A stretch of 64,000 bases of DNA from Rhizobium ruizarguesonis. Lineage in GTDB: Bacteria > Pseudomonadota > Alphaproteobacteria > Rhizobiales > Rhizobiaceae. Shown in pieces: positions 50,112 to 58,599 of this stretch. The stretch spans positions 124,001 to 188,000 of the forward strand of contig NZ_PQIG01000111.1 of NCBI RefSeq assembly GCF_012349115.1, given 5' to 3'. The position numbers and the translations under genes were made by a program. The notes beneath the pieces are model-generated. The model was not told the DNA's origin, did not search any database, and worked only from the letters and a program-made list of their open reading frames with translations. How positions within the stretch are numbered: position 1 is the stretch's first letter; the number at the start of each line of letters is the position of its first letter.

Positions 50112-51437
50112 TCAGATCTTGCCGTCGTCCTTGAAGACGTCGCTCCAGTCTTTCACCAGACCGTCGAGCGCTTCCTTGGCGGTGCCATTGCCGGCGACCG
50201 CGTAGTTATGGACGCGCTTCTGCATGGCCTGCAGCAGCGAGGCGTAGCTCGGCTCGGCCCAGAAATCCTTGACGATCGCCATCGAGTCCAGGAAGGCCTG
50301 GGCATAGGGCTGGCTCTTGGCGAAGCCCGGCGCGTTGACGACGGAGTTCAGGCAGGAAAAGCCGCCGAGTTCCCACCATTTGGCCTGCACATCGGGCTGT
50401 GCGAACCACTTGATGTATTGCAGGGCGGCATCGCGCTTGTCGGAATAGGAAACCACCGAGATGCCCTGGCCGCCGAGTTGGGCGAAATGCGCCTTTTCAG
50501 CTGGATTGGGGAAGAAGCCGATCCTGTCGCCGCCGACCTTCTCGTCCTTGTAAAGGCCGGGCCAGGTGAAGGCGAAGTTCATCTGCATGGCGACCTGGCC
50601 GGATTTGAAGGCGTCGGCGGATTCGACCATGTAGACGTTGGAGCTGCCGGGCGGGGTGCAGCAATCATAGAGCGACTTGTAGAATTCGAGGCCCTTGACC
50701 GCGTCGTCCGAGTTGACGAAGCCTTCCATGTCATAGGGCTTCTTCGGGTTCTCGTACTGGAAGCCCCAGTCGTAGAGGACGTTGGTGACGCCCATGGTGA
50801 TGCCTTCGGAGCCGCGCTCGGTATAGATCGAGGCGCCGTAGACGGTCTTGCCGTCGATCTGACGCTTCTGGAAGAACTCGGCGATCTGCTTCAGTTCGTC
50901 GTAGGTCTTCGGCGCTGCGAGATCGTGGCCGTATTTCTCCTTGAATTCCTTCTGCAGTTCCGGCTTTTCGAACCAGTCCTTGCGGTAGGTCCAGCCGACG
51001 ACGTCGCCCATGGCGGGCAGCGCCCAGTAGTTCGGGGTGTTCTTCGGCCATTCCGAGTAGCCGACGACCGTCGCCGGCACGAAGTCATCCATCTTGATGC
51101 CTTCCTTGTCGAAGAAGTCGTTGAGCTTGACGTAGTGGCCATTCTCGGCCGAGCCGCCGATCCACTGGCTGTCGCCGATGATGAGATCGCAGAGCTTGCC
51201 GTGGGAATTCAGCTCGTTGAGGAAGCGATCGGCATAACTCGTCCAGGGAACGAATTCGAACTTCATCTGCGTGCCGGTCTTGGCGGTGAAATCCTTCGAC
51301 AGCTCGACGAGCGCATTGGCGGGGTCCCATGCGGCCCAGCACAGCGTCAGTTCATCGGCTTTGGCGAGATTGGGCAATGCCGACGACATGACGAATGCCG
51401 TGGCCAGCCCGAAAAGGGCTTTCGATGTTTTCTGCAT
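50112..51437 (-). CDS. Carbohydrate ABC transporter substrate-binding protein
   Basis: A 441-residue family 1 solute-binding protein with a signal peptide ('LATAFVMSSALPNLAKA'). 'LTLCWAAWDPANALVELSKDFTAKTG' and 'YWALPAMGDVVGWTYRKDWFEKP' resemble polyol/glycerol-type binding proteins. GGGAGGAACTT before ATG 51437 gives the start. It heads the block that ends with the dihydroxyacetone kinases, so dihydroxyacetone or a polyol/aldose giving it is the likely ligand. Confidence 0.92.
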   Translation of the reverse strand: MQKTSKALFGLATAFVMSSALPNLAKADELTLCWAAWDPANALVELSKDFTAKTGTQMKFEFVPWTSYADRFLNELNSHGKLCDLIIGDSQWIGGSAENGHYVKLNDFFDKEGIKMDDFVPATVVGYSEWPKNTPNYWALPAMGDVVGWTYRKDWFEKPELQKEFKEKYGHDLAAPKTYDELKQIAEFFQKRQIDGKTVYGASIYTERGSEGITMGVTNVLYDWGFQYENPKKPYDMEGFVNSDDAVKGLEFYKSLYDCCTPPGSSNVYMVESADAFKSGQVAMQMNFAFTWPGLYKDEKVGGDRIGFFPNPAEKAHFAQLGGQGISVVSYSDKRDAALQYIKWFAQPDVQAKWWELGGFSCLNSVVNAPGFAKSQPYAQAFLDSMAIVKDFWAEPSYASLLQAMQKRVHNYAVAGNGTAKEALDGLVKDWSDVFKDDGKI

Positions 51438-51526
51438 AAGTTCCTCCCAGAACCAAGGGCCGGCTCCCCGCCGGCGTCGCATGTTCACCCACTTCAGAGA
51501 ATGCTCACATGAACTCCTCAATCATC

Positions 51527-51568
51527 ATGTTTAGCAATATGTTTAGTGATATCTATTTTTATAAACAT
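51527..51568 (-). promoter_or_regulatory. Repeated ATGTTTAG boxes upstream of the polyol importer
   Basis: Two direct ATGTTTAG repeats 12 bp apart and an inverted TAAACAT lie 90-131 bp before the binding-protein start, in an A/T-rich patch. They resemble sites of sugar-responsive DeoR/SorC-type regulators, but no such regulator gene is adjacent. Confidence 0.45.
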
Positions 51569-51592
51569 TGCAAGCGCCAATCGTTGCTGCAA

Positions 51593-51608
51593 TGCGACAG
51601 GTGTCGCA
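51593..51608. promoter_or_regulatory. TGCGACA dyad in the divergent region
   Basis: TGCGACA-gg-TGTCGCA, 7-bp perfect arms. Related GCGACAT words recur at about 51680 and 51708. It could be an operator for either divergent gene. Confidence 0.35.
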
Positions 51609-52006
51609 CCACATCGGCGGATAGTTTTGGGGCCGATCTTTTCGGCAGATCTCGAAAAATTCTTTGGCGAGCGTACCGATGCAGCGACATCTGGCCTCGC
51701 TGCGACATGGATCGCACGGTATGGACTGCGCGCCGCTCCTGTTTTTCCCCGGAACGGATCAAGCTTGGCCTCGCTTCGGCGGGGCCTTTTTCTTGAATCC
51801 TTTCTTGGGATCGATAGTGGCCAGCTATCCGGCTGCATCGGGAATATTCCTGCGTAGTGCGAGATTTAGCCTTTCCGGCCGGATGCAACGGGCGTATTCA
51901 GCCAGTGCGCGGCTTTCCATGTCCGCGCTCCTCAGCGCGGCAGATCTTCGATCGGCTTCCTTCCCGTTTCCCTGCCGCGTCATCCGGAATTTTCATTGGC
52001 AGATCG

Positions 52007-53452
52007 ATGACCACGGCAGAGACGAGCGAGAATGGGCAAGAGGCGGCGAGCGGCCGCCAGGCAAAGATCGTGGCGCTGGTCGTTGCCGTCTCCTTCTTCA
52101 TGCAGATCCTCGACGGCACGATCGTCACCACCTCGCTGCCGCAGATGGCGGCGAGCTTTAACGTGCAGCCGGTGTCGATGAGCATCGGCATCACCGTCTA
52201 CATGCTGACGATGGCCGCCTTCATTCCGCTGTCCGGCTGGCTCGGCGATCGGTTCGGCGCGCGCCGCATCTTCCTGATGTCGATCGCCGTCTTCACCGGC
52301 GCCTCGCTGTTCTGCGGGCTGTCCGGCAGTCTTGCGGAATTCGTGCTGTGGCGCGCCGTCCAGGGCGCAGGCAGCGCGCTGATGACGCCGGTCGGGCGCA
52401 TCATCGTGCTGAAGAACGCCCGCAAGTCGGAACTCGTCCAGGCGATCGCGCTGATTACCTGGCCGGCGCTGACGGCGCCGGTGCTCGGCCCGGTGCTCGG
52501 TGGCTTTATCACCACCTATGCCAGCTGGCACTGGAACTTCCTGATCAACATCCCGATCGGCATTCTCGGCATGGCGCTGGTGCTGCGCTTCGTGCCGGAG
52601 CAGCGCGAGACCAATCCCGGTCGTCTGGATTTCCTGGGCTTCATCCTGAGTGCCGCCGGGCTGACCTTCCTGCTCGCCGCGCTGGAACTCTCGGTCAAAT
52701 GGGACGGCGGGCGTTTGCCCATCATATCAATGCTGGCGGCGGGCATCGTGCTGTCGGTCATGGCGACGCGGCATTTCCTCGCCGTCGACAATCCGCTGCT
52801 CGATCTTTCGGCTTTCCGCATCCAGACCTTCTCGATGTCGACACTGTCGGCGGGCACGGCCTGCCGGATGGCGATCAATGCGACGCCGTTCCTACTGCCT
52901 CTGCTGTTCCAGCTCGGCTTCGGCCTGAGCTCGATTGCCGCCGGCACCTATCTGCTCGTCTATTTCCTCGGCAATTTCAGCATGAAGGCGGTGACGACGC
53001 CGCTGCTGCGCTTCTTCGGCTTTCGCACCGTGCTTGGGGTCAACGGGCTGATCGCGGCGCTTTCGATCGTCGCCTGCGGTTTCCTCTCGCCGGAGACGCC
53101 GCCGTTTTTCATCCACGCGCTGCTTTTTCTCGCCGGCCTTTCGCGGTCGATGGAATTCACCGCGTTGAACACGCTCGCCTTCGCCGATATCGGCCCGGCG
53201 CAGCGAAGCTCGGCCTCGACGCTGTCGAGCATGCTGCAGCAAGTGTCGATGCTGCTCGGCGTGGCTGTGGCAGCGGCCGTGCTCAACATCGCTTCGGCCC
53301 TCAGGGGCGCCGACAATCCCGCTCTTGCCGATTTCCGCTGGGCTTTCGTCGTGGTCGGCGCGATCGGCATCGTCTCGTCGCTGCGCTTCCTGCAATTGCC
53401 GGCAGAGGCAGGGGCCGAAGTATCCGGCCATCGGAAATTCCAGAAAAATTAG
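52007..53452 (+). CDS. MFS drug exporter, DHA2 (14-helix) family
   Basis: A 481-residue major-facilitator protein with about 14 membrane helices. 'QILDGTIVTTSLPQMAASF' is motif D1 of DHA2 exporters, 'GWLGDRFGARRIF' is motif A, and 'ALTAPVLGPVLGGFI' is motif C, typical of antiporters. It probably exports toxic compounds against protons. The ATG at 52007 begins the normal N terminus; the open frame from 51857 adds an unlikely lead. No regulator adjoins it. Confidence 0.9.
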   Translation: MTTAETSENGQEAASGRQAKIVALVVAVSFFMQILDGTIVTTSLPQMAASFNVQPVSMSIGITVYMLTMAAFIPLSGWLGDRFGARRIFLMSIAVFTGASLFCGLSGSLAEFVLWRAVQGAGSALMTPVGRIIVLKNARKSELVQAIALITWPALTAPVLGPVLGGFITTYASWHWNFLINIPIGILGMALVLRFVPEQRETNPGRLDFLGFILSAAGLTFLLAALELSVKWDGGRLPIISMLAAGIVLSVMATRHFLAVDNPLLDLSAFRIQTFSMSTLSAGTACRMAINATPFLLPLLFQLGFGLSSIAAGTYLLVYFLGNFSMKAVTTPLLRFFGFRTVLGVNGLIAALSIVACGFLSPETPPFFIHALLFLAGLSRSMEFTALNTLAFADIGPAQRSSASTLSSMLQQVSMLLGVAVAAAVLNIASALRGADNPALADFRWAFVVVGAIGIVSSLRFLQLPAEAGAEVSGHRKFQKN

Positions 53453-53461
53453 CTTATCCGC

Positions 53462-53486
53462 GGAACCAATCGGGCGGCTTAGCGTT
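53462..53486 (+). promoter_or_regulatory. Candidate EcfG (general stress) promoter
   Basis: GGAAC (53462-53466), 16 bases, CGTT (53483-53486), matching the alphaproteobacterial general-stress sigma factor pattern. It lies just after the exporter stop and about 240 bp before the REC-kinase gene, giving a long leader if used. Confidence 0.45.
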
Positions 53487-53728
53487 TATGCATCTCATTT
53501 CAGGTTTTTCGTTTCCCCATCTAAACAGCTTCCAATGGGGAGCCTCCCCAGGCCAGGATCATGTTCTGAAAATGCCGGCTTCCCGACATCCTCCTTCCAT
53601 TCCGCCTGGGACAAGAGCGAGGGATAACCGCTGTTTACCCCAAGCGGCCAATGCAATACGACATTGCCATGCGGACGACTCGGACGCTTGCGGGCGGTCG
53701 TCGCTGCGAGAGAACGCCGGGAGACGGA

Positions 53729-54793
53729 ATGAATAATTCTAGCGGCGATGCGGATGCCCTGATCCACATCCTCTATATCGACGACGACGAGGGGCTTGCC
53801 CTACTGATGCAGAAGAACCTGCTCCGGCGTGGTTTTTCGGTCGAGTGGGCCGAGAGCGGCGCTGCCGGGCTTGCGAGACTCGGCGAAGGCGGTATCGACG
53901 CCGTCGTGCTTGATCATGTCCTGGCTGGCGAGACCGGCCTCGACATTCTGCCCAGCATCACGGCGATGCCGGATCATCCGCCGGTCATCTATGCGACAGG
54001 TTCGGACGATACCAGCATCGCGGTCGCGGCGCTGAAGGCCGGCGCCGACGATTACATGCTGAAGGGGATCTCAGCCGATTATTTCGACCTGCTCGCCGCC
54101 GCCCTCGAACAGGCGCTGGAGCGGGCGCGTTTTCGCCGCGAGACGGCGCAGGCGCAGGAGGTGATCCGCCAGCAGCGCGACCTTGCCGAAATGCTGCTTG
54201 CCGAAGTCAATCACCGTATCGCCAACAGCCTCGGCCTCGTCGGCGCACTGATCCGCATGCAATCCTCGATGACCACGGACCAGGTGGCGATCGACGCGCT
54301 GCACGAAACGCAGATGCGCATCAACGCCATCGCCAGCGTGCACCGCCGGCTCTATACCAACAGGCAGGTCGGCTCGGTGCAGGTCGATGAATATCTGGAC
54401 AGCCTGCTCACCGAACTCGAAACCTCGATGCGCGACGACAAGCGGCCGCACCGCATCGTGCTCACCGCGCAGCCGGTCAATCTGGCGACAGACAAGGTGA
54501 TCACGCTCGGGCTGATCGTCAGCGAACTCGTCACCAATGCCTTCAAATATGCTTATCCGGACAGCGTGCCGGGTGAGATTCGCGTCATCGTCGACCAGAC
54601 GGACGACGCATTGCGCGTCGTCGTCGAGGATGACGGCGCCGGTTTCGACCCGTCGAGCCCGGCCAGGGGAACCGGTCTCGGCACACGCATTCTGACGGCA
54701 ATGGCCGCCAGCCTGAAATCGGATTTCGCCTATGACCCCGGCCACAACGGAACCAAGGCGACGCTGGTGTTTTCGTTGCATGAGGGGAAGTAG
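53729..54793 (+). CDS. Response regulator-histidine kinase hybrid (REC-HisKA_2-HATPase)
   Basis: A 354-residue cytoplasmic signalling protein. Residues 11-130 are a receiver domain with phospho-acceptor Asp62 ('AVVLDHVLAGETG') and 'ATGSDDT', 'LKGISADY' near the conserved Thr/Lys. About 150-225 is a HisKA_2 dimerisation domain with His162 in 'AEVNHRIANSLGLV', and 230-350 is the ATPase domain ('LIVSELVTNAFKYAYP', 'DDGAGFDP', 'GTGLGTRILTAMA'). There is no membrane segment. HisKA_2/HWE kinases often feed the PhyR general stress response in this order. GGGAGACGG precedes ATG 53729. Confidence 0.92.
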   Translation: MNNSSGDADALIHILYIDDDEGLALLMQKNLLRRGFSVEWAESGAAGLARLGEGGIDAVVLDHVLAGETGLDILPSITAMPDHPPVIYATGSDDTSIAVAALKAGADDYMLKGISADYFDLLAAALEQALERARFRRETAQAQEVIRQQRDLAEMLLAEVNHRIANSLGLVGALIRMQSSMTTDQVAIDALHETQMRINAIASVHRRLYTNRQVGSVQVDEYLDSLLTELETSMRDDKRPHRIVLTAQPVNLATDKVITLGLIVSELVTNAFKYAYPDSVPGEIRVIVDQTDDALRVVVEDDGAGFDPSSPARGTGLGTRILTAMAASLKSDFAYDPGHNGTKATLVFSLHEGK

Positions 54794-54824
54794 GGGATTT
54801 CCCCCGTCCGGCACTGAGTTTGCC

Positions 54825-54939
54825 GCCCCCTCATCCGCCTGCCGGCACCTTCTCCCCGCTGGGTAGAAGGGGAAATGAGGCGCCGCCGCAAGTCTCTTCT
54901 CCCCTCGGGGAGAAGGTGGCGGCAGCCGGATGAGGGGGC
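54825..54939. repeat. RIME-like rhizobial palindromic element
   Basis: Left arm 54825-54859 (GCCCCCTCATCC...CTTCTCCCCGC) is nearly the inverse of right arm 54906-54939 (CGGGGAGAAGG...GGATGAGGGGGC), with a second inner hairpin CTTCTCCCC-tcg-GGGAGAAG. Size and sequence recall the rhizobial intergenic mosaic elements. It sits between the kinase and DUF924 genes. Confidence 0.85.
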
Positions 54940-55020
54940 CTCACGGCACGCCGTTTACCCTATATCTACAACAGCTTGCAGGCGCCGCATTAACAAGCCT
55001 AACGCAAGGGGAGAGGAAAC

Positions 55021-55572
55021 ATGGCGACGATCCGCACACCGAAGGAAGTGTATGATTTCTGGTTCGTGAGATGCGGCCGGGAGCTGTGGTTCCGCGCGAC
55101 GCCTGACCTCGATGCGGAGATCAGCACGGTCTTTCGCGATACCCATCTTGCCCTTGCCGCGGATGTTGGCGCCGAATGGCGGGCGGATGCGGAGAGCCGG
55201 CTGGCGGCTGTGATCGTGCTCGACCAGTTTCCCCGCAACATCTATCGCGGCACGCCGCTTGCCGTTGCGACCGACGGGCTGGCGCTTCGCGAAGCCAAAC
55301 TCGCACTGGCATCCGGCGCCGACCTGGTCGTAGAAGCCGCGTGCCGCACCTTTTTCTACATGCCCTTCGAACATGCCGAAGACCTTGGCGAACAGGAGCG
55401 ATCGGTGGCGTTGTTCACCGCGCTTGGCGATGAAGAATATCTCGATTATGCGATCCGCCACCGCGACGTGATCGCTGCCTATGGCCGCTTTCCGCACCGC
55501 AATGCCATGCTCGGGCGGGAGTCGACGGCGAGGGAATGCGACTATCTCTCCAAGCCCGACGCCGGTTTCTAA
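55021..55572 (+). CDS. DUF924 family protein
   Basis: A 183-residue DUF924 protein. 'VYDFWF', 'LAAVIVLDQFPRNIYRGTPLAVATDGLALREA' and 'FFYMPFEHAEDLGEQERSVALF' are the hallmarks of the family, which has an all-helical TPR-like fold. 'YGRFPHRNAMLGRES' closes it. Function is not established. GGGGAGAGG precedes the ATG. Confidence 0.93.
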   Translation: MATIRTPKEVYDFWFVRCGRELWFRATPDLDAEISTVFRDTHLALAADVGAEWRADAESRLAAVIVLDQFPRNIYRGTPLAVATDGLALREAKLALASGADLVVEAACRTFFYMPFEHAEDLGEQERSVALFTALGDEEYLDYAIRHRDVIAAYGRFPHRNAMLGRESTARECDYLSKPDAGF

Positions 55573-55664
55573 GCCTTTCCAGGGAGCTTCCGCCTTTCTG
55601 TCGCCTTTCTTTACTAAGACAAGCTGGCATTCTATTCCGATGACAACCTTTCCCGGAGGCGCTT

Positions 55665-58199
55665 TTGCGGCTGAGACCGATCCTGCTTCGCACCATTCTT
55701 CTGCTGACGCTGGCGGTTGCCGGCGTGCATTTCAAGGGTGCTGCGGCCTTGGCGCAGGAGCCGCAGGCACCGGCGTCCGCGCAGGCGCCGCTTGCCGATA
55801 CGCCGCTCGACCAGGCGACGAAGGAGATCGACAAGGCGAAGGTCCAACTGACGGCGCTTCAGGACGGCGTCAAGCAGAATGCCGACAATGACGATGCCCT
55901 GGTCGGGCTTGCGACCAAGGCCGATGAGCTCAGCCGCGCCGTCATCACCATATCGGTCAATCTCAGGCCGCGTTTCGACCAGATCAAGAACCGGCTTGCC
56001 GAGATCGGCGATCCACCGAAGGACGGGCAGCCGCCGGAGGCCGAGATCGTCACCCAGGAGCGTAACGCGCTCGCCGCCGAGCGCGCGCAGATCAACGCGC
56101 TGACGGGCGACGCCGAAAACCTGTCGATCACGGTGACGAAGCTCGTCAACGAGATCACCGAGATGCGGCGGCGGCTGTTTGCCGATACGCTGCTCAGGCG
56201 TACCGAGATTTCGGTCTCGGTGCTCGACGATGCCGGCAGCGCCTTTGTGCACGAGGCCAGCGAATTCTCGCAGGCCCTGTCGAGCTGGGCCACCTTCGTC
56301 TGGAAATTCAAGCGTTTCCCGATGTTTGCCGCGATCTTCCTGTCGCTTGCCGCGGCCCTGATCCTGCTCTCCGGCAGCTACCGGCTGTTCGGCTCCTACC
56401 TGCAGCGCGACGAGGCTGTCGAGAACCCGTCCTATATCGGCCGGCTGTCGATCGCCTTCTGGTCGACGTTGATCCGCACCCTGGCGCTCTCGGTGCTGCT
56501 CGTCACCTCGTTCTTTTTCCTTAACGGGTTCAATGTGCTGAGGCCCGACATCGCACCTGTCATCGGCGCGCTGTTCGGGGCGATCGGGCTCGTCTATTTC
56601 GTCGGCCGCTTCGTCAATGCCATCTTCGCACCGCACGAACCGCGCTGGCGCCTCGTTCGGCTTTCCAATCTCGGCGCGCGCTCGATCGGCTACTGCTTGC
56701 TGGCGATGGCGATCGTCAACGCGCTTGATTATCTGTTCGGCACGATCGGCGAGGCGATGGGCTCGCCGCTGGTGCTGACCGTGGTCAGAAGCCTGATCGC
56801 CGCGCTGATCATCGGCCTGATCCTGATCGCGGTCTCGTTCGGAAAACCGATGCTGGCGAAGAACGGTGATCCCGATGCGCCGGGAAGGCATTGGCCGCGC
56901 GGCATGGCGATCATCCTGCGGGTCGTCGGCACCGCCCTCATCCTCACCGCGCTCACCGGTTATGTCGGGCTGGCGCGCTTCGTCGCCACGCAGCTCATCA
57001 TCACCGGCGCGGTGGTCGTCACCATGTATATCGGCCTGCTTTCCGGCAAGGCGATATCAAGGCAGGAAAGCTTCGGCGACACCTTCTTCGCAAGCTTCCT
57101 GACGCGCCGTTTCAAGCTCGGGCCGGTGGCGATCGACCAGGCCGGCCTGCTTGTCGGTCTTGCCATCTATGCGGTGGCGCTTCTCGTCGGCATCCCGCTG
57201 ATCCTGCTGATGTGGGGCTTCCATGTGCAGGACCTGCAGATTCTTGCCTATAGGCTATTCACCGAGGTCAGGCTCGGCGGTATCAGCATCTCGCTGCTCG
57301 GCATCTGCACCGGCATTCTCTTGTTTGCCGGCGTCTACCTGCTGACGCGCTGGCTGCAGCGCTGGCTCGACGGCAATGTCATGGCCAGAAGCCATGTCGA
57401 TCTCGGCGTGCGCAATTCGGTCAAGACGGGCATCGGCTATCTCGGCGTCGGCATCGCGGCGATCATCGGCGTTTCGGCGGCCGGCATCGATCTGTCGAGC
57501 TTCGCGCTCGTCGCGTCCGCACTTTCGGTCGGTATCGGTTTCGGCCTGCAGAACATCGTCTCCAACTTCGTCTCCGGCCTGATCCTGCTCGTCGAACGGC
57601 CGTTCAAGGTCGGCGACCATGTCGTTTCCGGCACGGCTGAAGGCATCGTCAAACGCATTTCGGTGCGCGCTACGGAGATCGAGACCTTCCGCAAGCAGTC
57701 GATCATCGTGCCGAATTCCGAGTTGATCAACGGCCTCGTTGGCAACTGGACACACCGCAACAAGATCGGTCGCTCGGAAATTCCGGTTTCCGTCGCCTAC
57801 AACGCCGATCCGCAGCAGGTGATGGACATCCTGCTGGAACTGACGGCCAAGATACCGCTCGTCATGCGCAATCCCGAGCCGCATGTCGAATTCCTGCGCT
57901 TCGGGCCCTATTCGCTGGATTTCGAGCTGCGTTTCTTCCTAGCCGACATGGGCGACGGCATGGCGGTGCGCAACAATCTCAGGATCGAGATCCTTAAGCG
58001 CTTCAGGGCCGAGGGCATCGAGATCCCGCTGCCACAGACCGATCTTACCATCCATCGAGAGGCTCGTCCCGCGCTTGCCGATGCGGGCAGGGATCAACCC
58101 AACGAGCAGGAAAACTCGGCGGACACGCCCATGGAGGAGGAAGAGCAGCCGGTGCGGCAATTGCGCAGCAAGACGGCAGACGGCAATCGGAAAGGCTGA
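55665..58199 (+). CDS. Large mechanosensitive channel, MscS family with DUF3772 domain
   Basis: An 844-residue channel. It has a signal peptide (1-31) and a periplasmic helical DUF3772 domain (about 35-215). Around nine or ten membrane helices follow (about 220-640), then the MscS pore helix and beta domain ('GIGFGLQNIVSNFVSGLILLVERPFKVGDHV', 'VPNSELINGLVGNWT'). A charged tail of about 50 residues ends it. It would open on membrane tension during osmotic downshift. The start is TTG, supported by CCCGGAGG about seven bases before; no ATG precedes the signal peptide. Confidence 0.92.
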   Translation: MRLRPILLRTILLLTLAVAGVHFKGAAALAQEPQAPASAQAPLADTPLDQATKEIDKAKVQLTALQDGVKQNADNDDALVGLATKADELSRAVITISVNLRPRFDQIKNRLAEIGDPPKDGQPPEAEIVTQERNALAAERAQINALTGDAENLSITVTKLVNEITEMRRRLFADTLLRRTEISVSVLDDAGSAFVHEASEFSQALSSWATFVWKFKRFPMFAAIFLSLAAALILLSGSYRLFGSYLQRDEAVENPSYIGRLSIAFWSTLIRTLALSVLLVTSFFFLNGFNVLRPDIAPVIGALFGAIGLVYFVGRFVNAIFAPHEPRWRLVRLSNLGARSIGYCLLAMAIVNALDYLFGTIGEAMGSPLVLTVVRSLIAALIIGLILIAVSFGKPMLAKNGDPDAPGRHWPRGMAIILRVVGTALILTALTGYVGLARFVATQLIITGAVVVTMYIGLLSGKAISRQESFGDTFFASFLTRRFKLGPVAIDQAGLLVGLAIYAVALLVGIPLILLMWGFHVQDLQILAYRLFTEVRLGGISISLLGICTGILLFAGVYLLTRWLQRWLDGNVMARSHVDLGVRNSVKTGIGYLGVGIAAIIGVSAAGIDLSSFALVASALSVGIGFGLQNIVSNFVSGLILLVERPFKVGDHVVSGTAEGIVKRISVRATEIETFRKQSIIVPNSELINGLVGNWTHRNKIGRSEIPVSVAYNADPQQVMDILLELTAKIPLVMRNPEPHVEFLRFGPYSLDFELRFFLADMGDGMAVRNNLRIEILKRFRAEGIEIPLPQTDLTIHREARPALADAGRDQPNEQENSADTPMEEEEQPVRQLRSKTADGNRKG

Positions 58200-58314
58200 A
58201 CGGGTCATTCAGCCATCATTCACAGCTATATGTGCATGATCTCCACTATCGGGATCGCTGCCGGGGGCAGCACCGATCGTTCGAGGGGAGGGCGCGCCAG
58301 CGCCGCCGCACATG

Positions 58315-58578
58315 ATGGCAAGATTTGCCGCCGTTCTGCTTGTCCCGCTGCTTGCCGCACCCGCGGCTGAAGCGGCATCCATCACCAACACCGATCCAGC
58401 CGCCGTCGTGCTCGTCATCACCGAGAGCGGCCAGCGCGTCGAGGTTGTGGTCGATGCCGGCGCTTCGGAAAACCTCTGTGCTTCCGGCTGCTTCATGACG
58501 ACGCCCGACGGCGACCGCATCGGGCTCGACGGCGGCGAGACGATCGACATCGTCAAGGGCTCGGCCGTCGTCAAGTAG
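58315..58578 (+). CDS. Small secreted protein of unknown function
   Basis: An 87-residue protein: signal peptide 'MARFAAVLLVPLLAAPAAEAAS' and a short beta-rich mature part 'SITNTDPAAVVLVITESGQRVEVVVDAG' with two cysteines ('NLCASGCFMT') that could form a disulfide. An ATG one codon earlier (58312) is possible. I do not recognise a family. Confidence 0.7.
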   Translation: MARFAAVLLVPLLAAPAAEAASITNTDPAAVVLVITESGQRVEVVVDAGASENLCASGCFMTTPDGDRIGLDGGETIDIVKGSAVVK

Positions 58579-58599
58579 CGCCTGTCCCGACTAATGCGC

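Larger units (their letters stand above)
51438..52006. other. Divergent control region of the binding-protein and exporter genes
   Basis: A 569-bp stretch with no convincing gene. Near the binding-protein side are two ATGTTTAG copies (51527-51534, 51539-51546) and TAAACAT (51562-51568), plus a dyad TGCGACA-gg-TGTCGCA (51593-51608). The rest shows short frames without conserved character. Confidence 0.5.
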
